Below, one piece after another: positions 15,346 through 20,478 of a stretch of DNA of 20,478 nucleotides (the stretch's first letter is position 1; every line of letters begins with the position of its first letter). The notes below the pieces were generated by a model. That model made no database searches, was not told the origin of the DNA, and saw only the letters and a list, made by a program, of their open reading frames with translations. Location: assembly GCA_002404015.1 (NCBI GenBank), contig DHIW01000012.1, positions 13,126 to 33,603 on the forward strand, given 5' to 3'. A program made the position numbers and the translations under genes. This stretch comes from Chloroflexi bacterium UBA4736. Its GTDB lineage: Bacteria; Chloroflexota; Dormibacteria; Dormibacterales; Dormibacteraceae.

Positions 15346-16241
15346 CGCGGAGATGGTACGCCCGCCGGGGCCGGGCTCCCGATGGGAGTGGTGTGCACTT
15401 CGAAGCCCCGCCACCAGGTGGCGCGCTCGAGGTCCAGGCGCACGGCCGTGCCGCCAACTGCCAGCTGGACGCCGTACCTCTCCTCGATCGCCTCGGCGGC
15501 GCCGGGGTCCGGGCGCAGCCGGCCGCGAAAGCAGCTGCCGACCATGCGCGTGGCCCGGTAGGGATGGTGCGACTCCACGACCAGGGCTGCGGAGACCTCG
15601 CTGGCCGGGGCCCGGGCCCCGCCCTCCGGCAGCCAGGCCACGATGTCCCCGCCGTCCAACGCCCACATCGCCGGCGCCAGGACCGGCGAGCCGGTCGCGC
15701 CCCAGGAGAGGTAGGCGATTCGCTTGCGCGCGAGCTGGCGCGCCAGCTCCGCCGGGAGCCCCGGCGGAAGTGCGCGCTCGGGCCGGGCGACCTCGGTCGA
15801 GCGCATCGCGCGGGCCCGGTCCGGGCGAAGTCGCAGGACGACCCGGTTCTGGGGCCACCACTCACGGGGGATGGCAGCCAGGTCGAGGAGGTAGCCGCCC
15901 ACGAACCCGGCGTTCTTGAGGGTGTACCCGGCCATGTTCCAGGCGAAGCTGGGAGCGTCCATGGCGGCGCGGACCTGGCCGGAGATGCTGCGCAGGTCGT
16001 ACACGTCCAGGAGTCCCTGGAAGAGCATGGCCCGGCGGCCGGATTCCACCAGGAAGGCGGCCCGAGGGTCGCGACGCGCCATCGAGACCTTGACCGCATG
16101 CCGGGAGGTCGTCATCCACACCGAACCACCCCCGAAGTGGAAGGCGGCCGGGTTGACGAGCGGGTAGCGACCGCTGTTGAGGGCCAGCATCCCGATCCGG
16201 GCCTCGCCCAGGAGGCCGGCCATCTCGCTGTCGAGCTTCAC
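15342..16241 (-). CDS. PPOX-like flavin split-barrel protein
   Basis: 299 residues from GTG 16241. The N-terminal 1-130 has the pyridoxamine-5'-phosphate-oxidase-like layout (EARIGMLALNSGRYPLVNPA, VWMTTSRHAVKVSMARRDPR, RAMLFQGLLDVYD), typical of FMN or F420 split-barrel proteins. The second half (about 165-290) repeats barrel-like strands (RIAYLSWGATGSPVLAP, DIVAWLPEGG, AALVVESHHPYRATRMVGSC), so it may be a tandem barrel. The protein is longer than single-domain members (about 150-200). It overlaps fdhD by 4 bases (ATGA), so it is translated together with it. A redox role near the formate dehydrogenase accessory step is inferred, not shown; the cofactor cannot be read from sequence. Confidence 0.75.
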   Translation of the reverse strand: MKLDSEMAGLLGEARIGMLALNSGRYPLVNPAAFHFGGGSVWMTTSRHAVKVSMARRDPRAAFLVESGRRAMLFQGLLDVYDLRSISGQVRAAMDAPSFAWNMAGYTLKNAGFVGGYLLDLAAIPREWWPQNRVVLRLRPDRARAMRSTEVARPERALPPGLPAELARQLARKRIAYLSWGATGSPVLAPAMWALDGGDIVAWLPEGGARAPASEVSAALVVESHHPYRATRMVGSCFRGRLRPDPGAAEAIEERYGVQLAVGGTAVRLDLERATWWRGFEVHTTPIGSPAPAGVPSPR

Positions 16242-16285
16242 TCCGAACCAGCTTATGGGGCGGCGGGGTGCGAGGGAGTTTCCCC

Positions 16286-16327
16286 AGAGGAAGGGAAAGG
16301 CCCGCTGGGGCCTCCCCTTTCGCCTCT
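16286..16327 (-). terminator. Imperfect hairpin after the serine hydrolase gene
   Basis: On the minus strand, AGAGG...AAGGGGAGGCCC pairs imperfectly with GGGCCTTTCCCTT...CCTCT around a short centre, 67 bases past the stop at 16394. A terminator function is plausible from position; the stem has bulges and no clear T-run. Confidence 0.5.
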
Positions 16328-16393
16328 GAGTACTGGGTTTCTAGTGCTAGTCAAAATCCGTTGACGTGGAAGGGGCATCCGGCGAGGATTGCC

Positions 16394-17362
16394 TCAGCGG
16401 GCGGCTTCCAACTGCCAGACCAGGTTCGAGATCTGGGAGATCAGGGACCAGCCATCGCCCTCCGCCATGTCCACCATCACGACCAGCACGTAGGCCCCCT
16501 GGGGTCCGTTCAGCACGATCGCCGCGTCGTTCACGCTCTGGTCGAGATCGCCGATCTTGTGGACAACGGTCGTGGTGGCCGGGACGCCCGCCGGAACTCC
16601 GCTCTCGTACTGGGTGTGGGTCAGCAGCGGGTACAGGTACTGCTGGGCACCGGCGCCTCCGGCCGCGCCCGCCTGCTCGTTGGCCAGCAGCCGCGCGAGG
16701 TCGTTGGCAGTGGTCTGGTTGGGGTCGTAGAACTGGGACTCCGTGGCGCCGTGGGCCCGCGCGTACTGGTTCAGCTTGTCGGTTCCGCCCATGTAGCGGA
16801 CCAGGATGTGAGCGGCCGTGTTGTCCGAGTAGGTGCCCGCGCGCTTGTCGAGCTCCGCCCGGCTGAAGCACAAGCCGTCGACGTAGTCGCTGAACCAGCC
16901 GTCCTCCCAGTCCGCGTCGATGTAGCAGAGAACGTCCGTGGAGTGGATGGTGCCGGCCGCGATGCCCTGGGCCTCGGCCATCAGCAGCGGCAGCTTGTAG
17001 GTGCTGGCCGCCACCATCGAGCTGTCGCCGGCGGCGGACCACGACCGAGGCTGGGTCCCAGCCAGCTCGATGAGGCTGACGCTGACGGTCGCGCTTTGGG
17101 CCTGGGCCAAGCTCGCGATCTGAGCACCCAACGCGTCCAGCGAGGGCAGGGCCCGGGGGGCCGGCGTGGGCGCCGGGGTCGGCTCGGGCGGTGCCGGGGT
17201 GTCCGCCACCGGCTGAGCGGTCGGGATCGCGGTTGCCCCGGCCTGGCCTCGATCGACGGCCTGGACTTGCTGCAGACTGGCGCCGACCATGAGCAGGGCG
17301 GCCACCGAAACCACCGCCGCCAGCGCCACCCGGAAGGCTCTGCGCCGCCCCGTCCCCAACAT
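16394..17362 (-). CDS. Secreted class A beta-lactamase-like serine hydrolase
   Basis: 322 residues from ATG 17362. A basic start then a hydrophobic helix (FRVALAAVVSVAALLMVGAS) marks a signal peptide or anchor, followed by a Pro/Ala/Thr-rich linker (about 45-70). The penicillin-binding fold follows, with SxxK at Ser120-Lys123 (ASTYKLPL), SDN at 179-181 (YSDNTAAHIL) and a KTG-like box KIG at 269-271 (VVHKIGDLD). The omega-loop glutamate region (ExxLN) of true class A enzymes is missing; the chain runs from GATESQF straight to DPNQTTANDLARLL. The nucleophile is intact but deacylation would be slow, so a carboxypeptidase or other esterase role, or only binding, is likelier than antibiotic resistance. 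Cys146 and Cys165 could form a disulfide. It is divergent from the MFS gene. Confidence 0.88.
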   Translation of the reverse strand: MLGTGRRRAFRVALAAVVSVAALLMVGASLQQVQAVDRGQAGATAIPTAQPVADTPAPPEPTPAPTPAPRALPSLDALGAQIASLAQAQSATVSVSLIELAGTQPRSWSAAGDSSMVAASTYKLPLLMAEAQGIAAGTIHSTDVLCYIDADWEDGWFSDYVDGLCFSRAELDKRAGTYSDNTAAHILVRYMGGTDKLNQYARAHGATESQFYDPNQTTANDLARLLANEQAGAAGGAGAQQYLYPLLTHTQYESGVPAGVPATTTVVHKIGDLDQSVNDAAIVLNGPQGAYVLVVMVDMAEGDGWSLISQISNLVWQLEAAR

Positions 17363-17401
17363 CGTGACTGGAGGTTTGCAGCGACGCCTGAGCCGGACAT
17401 G

Positions 17402-17407
17402 TGTAAT
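17402..17407 (+). promoter_or_regulatory. Possible -10 box before the MFS gene
   Basis: TGTAAT matches TATAAT in 5 of 6 positions and lies 17 bases before the GTG start. No credible -35 is found at the usual distance, so this is weak. Confidence 0.25.
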
Positions 17408-17424
17408 GGGTAAAGATTTCGTAA

Positions 17425-18696
17425 GTGCCCGCCGAAGCCACCGGCCGCCGGATGTACTACGGCTGGGTCCTGGTCTGGGCCCTCGGGATCACGACCGTCG
17501 TGTCCTACGGCACCACCCAGTACCTCTTCCAGGTGCTCGTCGTCCCGATCCAGCACGACTTCGGCTGGAGCCGGGCTCAGATCTCGGGTGCCTACTCGCT
17601 GACCTTCGTCAGCGCCGGTCTGATCGGCCTGGTCTCGGGCCGCATAGTGGATCGGCGCGGGGCGCGCCTGCTCATGGCCCTGGGTTCCGCGGTGGCTGGG
17701 CTGGCACTGATCGGCCTCTCCCAGGTGCACCAGCTCTGGCAGCTGTACGGGCTCTGGTCGGGCTGCATCGCGATCGCCAACGCCCTGACCTTCTATCCCA
17801 CGACCTTCATCGTGATAACCAACTGGTTCGTCCGCCGTCGCGGCTCCGCGCTGGCCCTCCTCACGCTGTTGGGCGGCCTCGCCTCGCCGATCTTCATCCC
17901 GCTGGCCGGCGTGCTGGTGCCGCGCCTTGGCTGGCGGGAGACGGTGGTGGTATTCGGCCTGGTCCAGCTCCTGGTCGCCCTCCCCATTCACCTGCTGGCG
18001 GTTCGCCGCCGCCCGGAGGACATGGGCCTGCTGCCGGACGGCGAGCCAGGCGGGGCCGTCGAGCCCGAGCCGATCCGGGGAGCGGTCATGGGCGAGGCGG
18101 CGCGCGGCCTGCCCTTCTGGACGCTGACCATCTCCGCGGCGCTCGGCGGGCTGGCGCACGCGGTGCTTCTGACCCACCAGGTCGCCTACATGATCGGGCG
18201 CGGCTACGACCCCGTGTTCGCGGCCTCGGCAGCGGGCCTGCTGGGGGTGGCCAGCCTGCCCGGCCGCTACATCATCAACCGGGTCAGCGAGCGGATCAGC
18301 CCCCAGTCCCTCCTGGCCGTGTGCTGCGTGGTGCAGGCGGCCGGGGTCGCGCTGCTCGCTCTGGCCTCGTCCGCCGTCATCCTCTGGGCCTTCGTCGTGG
18401 CCTACGGGATCGGCTTCGGCGCCGTCTCACCCCTGCGCGCCTCGACGATGGCCGACCAGTTCGGCCGCCGCGCTTTTGGCGCCATCACCGCCACCCAGGG
18501 CCTGCCGGTGGCGATCGCCGCCGCGATCGGGCCGGTCGTGGCGGGCGCCATGTACGATCGCCTGCACGGCTACGAACTGGCGCTGTGGCTGACAAGCGGT
18601 GCGTTCGTGCTGGCGGCCCTCGCCACCTGGCTTACGCCGCGTCCGCCTCCAGGATCTCCTTCATCCCTTCCAGAGCCCGTTCCAACCGTCGCCTGA
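17425..18696 (+). CDS. MFS transporter, OFA/monocarboxylate-like
   Basis: 423 residues from GTG 17425; ATG 17452 (start of MYYGWVLVWALG) is an alternative. About 12 membrane helices are visible. YYGW near the N terminus, FGWSRAQISGAYSL and GRIVDRRGARLLMALG (the A-motif loop between helices 2 and 3) are typical of the oxalate:formate antiporter / monocarboxylate branch, as are NWFVRRRGSALALLTLLGGL and the GRIG-like half-repeat GVASLPGRYIINRVSER. It probably moves small carboxylates. Substrate cannot be read from sequence, though an fdhD gene lies about 2 kb away. The 3' end overlaps the convergent SRPBCC gene by 65 bases. Confidence 0.9.
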   Translation: MPAEATGRRMYYGWVLVWALGITTVVSYGTTQYLFQVLVVPIQHDFGWSRAQISGAYSLTFVSAGLIGLVSGRIVDRRGARLLMALGSAVAGLALIGLSQVHQLWQLYGLWSGCIAIANALTFYPTTFIVITNWFVRRRGSALALLTLLGGLASPIFIPLAGVLVPRLGWRETVVVFGLVQLLVALPIHLLAVRRRPEDMGLLPDGEPGGAVEPEPIRGAVMGEAARGLPFWTLTISAALGGLAHAVLLTHQVAYMIGRGYDPVFAASAAGLLGVASLPGRYIINRVSERISPQSLLAVCCVVQAAGVALLALASSAVILWAFVVAYGIGFGAVSPLRASTMADQFGRRAFGAITATQGLPVAIAAAIGPVVAGAMYDRLHGYELALWLTSGAFVLAALATWLTPRPPPGSPSSLPEPVPTVA

Positions 18697-19084
18697 CGGT
18701 CGAGTCCACGGTGCTGGCGAGGATCCCGCCCACCGCGCCGCCGGGCGGTGTGTAGGCGATCTCCAGAACCACGTCGGTGCCGTCGCCGCGGCGCCGGAAC
18801 AGCCAGCCTCCGCGCTGGGGGATAATGCCCGACTCGGACCGCCAGGCGATGGCGCGCGGCTCCTGCCAGGTGTTGAGGACGAGGACGTTCTCCAGCGGCA
18901 GGCCGAGCGCCTCCATCTTCACGTCGAAGCGGGCGCCCTCGCCCGTGGTCTGCTGGTCGACAGGGCGCCAGCGGGTCACACCCTCCAACACCCGAGGCAC
19001 GTTCCGGTAGTCGGACACCCATCGGAAAACGGTCTCCGGGGGGCGGTCCATGTGAACCCGGGCGGAGAACACACGCTCGGCCAT
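18632..19084 (-). CDS. SRPBCC / polyketide-cyclase-like protein
   Basis: 150 residues from ATG 19084 (AERVFSARVHMDRPPETVFR). The frame stays open to 19153, but the ATG at 19084 opens the recognisable domain and avoids overlap with the divergent gene. The START-like fold is seen in PPETVFRWVSDYRNVPRVLEGV (helix-turn at about 14-35), then alternating strands (RFDVKMEALGLPLENVLVLNTW, WLFRRRGDGTDVVLEIAYTP) and a long C-terminal helix (VRRRLERALEGMKEILEAD). Such proteins bind hydrophobic ligands or lipids; the ligand here is unknown. It is convergent with the MFS gene and divergent, 29 bases away, from the RDD gene. Confidence 0.82.
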   Translation of the reverse strand: MAERVFSARVHMDRPPETVFRWVSDYRNVPRVLEGVTRWRPVDQQTTGEGARFDVKMEALGLPLENVLVLNTWQEPRAIAWRSESGIIPQRGGWLFRRRGDGTDVVLEIAYTPPGGAVGGILASTVDSTVRRRLERALEGMKEILEADAA

Positions 19085-19113
19085 GGGCTTATGTTGGCGG
19101 GATCGGCTACTCC

Positions 19114-19791
19114 GTGACCGTCGAAGACACCGCGGCCGCCCCGCGCGAACCACCGGCGGAGCAGTTGCGCGACTTGTTCTGGGTGGAGATTCGGCGCCTG
19201 ACGCTCGGCCTCCTGCGCGCCCGAGGTCGCCGGATCGAGCTGGGACCGCTCACCTTGCTCTCCTTCGGGCCGCCCCGGGCGACGCCAGGCGGCTGGTGCT
19301 GGGAGATCACCGGCGGCCTGATCGCCCGCTCCCCGGGTGGCGAGCTGCGCTACAGCTGGAGCGACGGCGAGCTGCGTGCGATCGTGGACGACTACCGGCC
19401 GCTGCTGCCGGGGCCCCTCTACCGGTTGGTCCAGCTGCCGCTCCACCACCTGATCACTCGACTGTACCTGCTGCGGCTGCGCGGCCCCGAGCCTGCCGCC
19501 GGCCCGCCGGCGGAGCCGGGCAGGGTCCGGGCGGCGGCGGCTGTCGACCTTGGGCTCTGCCTGGGTGTGATCGCGCTGCTCCGGCCCCAGCGGCCGGTCC
19601 GCTCGGCGCTCGCCCTGGCCGCCGCCTACCGGGCGACCTGCTGGACGCTGGCCGGCCGCACCCTCGGCCAGCGGGCGCTGGGCCTGCGCGTAGCCGCGCT
19701 GGACGGGCGGCCGGTCGGTCGCGGCCAGGCGCTGATCCGGCTGATCGGTGGCGGCCGCGCCTCGGCGACCGTGGTCTTGCGGGCAGACTGA
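19114..19791 (+). CDS. RDD-domain protein with unknown N-terminal half
   Basis: 225 residues from GTG 19114. Residues about 135-220 look like an RDD domain: RVRAAAAVDLGLCLGVIAL, then AAYRATCWTLAGRTLGQRALGLRVAALDG and GRGQALIRLIGG. The G(R/Q)TLG..ALGLRV..DG signature is clear, but the membrane part is shortened. The N-terminal half (about 15-130) is a soluble, mixed alpha/beta stretch that I do not recognise (WEITGGLIARSPGGELRYSW). RDD proteins are small membrane proteins of mostly unknown role, some linked to ion transport. It shares a 29-base gap with the SRPBCC start, so both may be driven by one divergent promoter region. Confidence 0.72.
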   Translation: MTVEDTAAAPREPPAEQLRDLFWVEIRRLTLGLLRARGRRIELGPLTLLSFGPPRATPGGWCWEITGGLIARSPGGELRYSWSDGELRAIVDDYRPLLPGPLYRLVQLPLHHLITRLYLLRLRGPEPAAGPPAEPGRVRAAAAVDLGLCLGVIALLRPQRPVRSALALAAAYRATCWTLAGRTLGQRALGLRVAALDGRPVGRGQALIRLIGGGRASATVVLRAD

Positions 19792-19849
19792 GCCCCGGCT
19801 CTGGCCTTCTTACTGCCTTTTGGGTGTTCGGGACTGGTCCGAATAGGCG

Positions 19850-19855
19850 TCTAAT
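19850..19855 (+). promoter_or_regulatory. Possible -10 box of the last gene
   Basis: TCTAAT matches TATAAT in 5 of 6 positions, 9 bases before GTG 19865. If used, the transcript would start at or next to the start codon, giving a leaderless mRNA. No good -35 is present. Confidence 0.25.
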
Positions 19856-19864
19856 CCGCGTGGC

Positions 19865-20350
19865 GTGCCCTATGTGCCTCGTTTTTATGGTTTCGTGGCC
19901 GTCGCCTGCCTGGCGGCGGCCGTAGCTCTGGTGCTTGTCAGCCATGGCTGGCGGCCCACCGACGTGCTCGGCGGACCGGTTCCTGGACCGACCCCGCCGA
20001 CCACCGCCTGCGCGGGGCTGCGCCTCACGGGAGGCCACCAGGGCTGCTTCACGTTCAGCCAGATCCACTGCCGTCCCAGGTCCAGCGTGATCGCCGGCGA
20101 TCCCCGGGGACCCCAGGACCTGATCACGGCCGACGGGGTGCTGGGTGGGGCCACCCCGGGCACCGTGTCGATCCGCTCGGACCAGACGGTCCTCGCCCTG
20201 GTGACCGGCGGCGACACCGTCAAGCTGCTCGGGCCGGGGCCGCAGAGCTTCGACCTCCTCTGGGGGGCCTACCTGGACCTCAGCGTTGGCCAGGTCGGCA
20301 GCCCGGACCTGACCAAGCTCGTCGGCCAGGTCACCTGTTCGGGCACGTGA
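19865..20350 (+). CDS. Small exported protein, unknown function
   Basis: 161 residues from GTG 19865 (GTG 19874 also possible). The N-terminus has a hydrophobic helix (FYGFVAVACLAAAVALVLVS) as signal or anchor, a Pro/Gly/Thr-rich linker (GGPVPGPTPPTT), then a compact beta-rich domain from about 50 to the end (GTVSIRSDQTVLALVTGGD, LDLSVGQVGSP). It has Cys residues near 49, 61, 69 and 158 that could form two disulfides outside the cell. No ribosome site is evident. No family is recognised. It is followed by the inverted repeat at 20386. Confidence 0.65.
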   Translation: MPYVPRFYGFVAVACLAAAVALVLVSHGWRPTDVLGGPVPGPTPPTTACAGLRLTGGHQGCFTFSQIHCRPRSSVIAGDPRGPQDLITADGVLGGATPGTVSIRSDQTVLALVTGGDTVKLLGPGPQSFDLLWGAYLDLSVGQVGSPDLTKLVGQVTCSGT

Positions 20351-20385
20351 GCCCAGTGTCCCGACCCTAGGCGCCCCCCTCCCAA

Positions 20386-20409
20386 CCTCCCCCCGCAAGC
20401 GGAGGGAGG
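20386..20409. repeat. Second copy of the CCTCCCCCCGC inverted repeat
   Basis: Left arm 20386-20396 is identical to the one at 5490; right arm 20399-20409 differs from perfect pairing at one base. It lies 36 bases after the stop of the last gene and could act as its terminator. Confidence 0.6.
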
Positions 20410-20426
20410 GGTCCTGCTGTCCTATT

Positions 20427-20478
<52 letters not shown>

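Noticed and set aside
15346..15861. N-terminal extension of fdhD in the same frame
   Set aside because: It overlaps the real PPOX-like gene in another frame; the ATGA coupling and FdhD family length fix the start at 15345.
16394..17362. Antibiotic-resistance beta-lactamase
   Set aside because: The omega-loop glutamate segment required for efficient deacylation is missing, so the resistance label is not supported.

Overview
The window is high-GC bacterial DNA with many GTG starts (plus one TTG) and tightly packed genes that overlap by 1-4 bases. It carries phenylacetyl-CoA epoxidase genes, a RibD-C type reductase, an FdhD protein, a long multi-GAF cyclic-di-GMP protein and several exported proteins. 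This fits a free-living, probably soil or sediment, high-GC Gram-positive-like lineage (Actinomycetota or a Chloroflexota/Dormibacterota-type phylum). No ribosomal RNA or marker gene fixes the taxonomy, so this is inference.

Left edge (1-2225): the 5' part of a FUSC-type membrane protein gene runs off the window leftward. Divergent from it lies a large serine recombinase whose last codons run into the 3' end of a tRNA-His(GTG) gene. This is the layout of an element boundary at a tRNA gene.

2302-5469: a compact rightward operon of phenylacetyl-CoA epoxidase genes in the order paaA, paaD (N-terminal MIP18 domain only), paaB, paaC. It is followed by a 55-residue zinc-ribbon ORF that corresponds to the missing C-terminal part of PaaD, then by a helical-repeat (HEAT-like) protein. 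PaaD therefore appears split into two genes on either side of paaBC. paaE (the reductase) and the downstream paa enzymes are not in the window.

5470-11007: leftward genes. An exported protein with a C-terminal membrane anchor overlaps a CPBP-type intramembrane protease. Upstream of them is a 1357-residue GAF-GAF-GAF-GAF-PAS-PAS-GGDEF-EAL protein with both enzymatic motifs intact.

11054-14478: a RibD-C/dihydrofolate-reductase-like protein and a secreted Asp-box (sialidase/BNR-like) protein point right. A strong bidirectional terminator separates them from a small proline-rich exported protein on the other strand.

14509-17362: fdhD is translationally coupled to a flavin split-barrel (PPOX-like) protein, and a secreted serine hydrolase of the class A beta-lactamase fold lies upstream. 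17425-20350: an OFA-like MFS transporter convergent with and overlapping a SRPBCC protein, a divergent RDD-domain protein and a small exported protein.

The window ends in GC-rich inverted repeats. The same 11-base arm occurs at 5490, 20386 and 20427, and the last copy holds a 30-base poly-C tract at the window edge. No CRISPR array, rRNA, recognisable defence system or biosynthetic cluster was seen. The most distinctive observation is the split PaaD.
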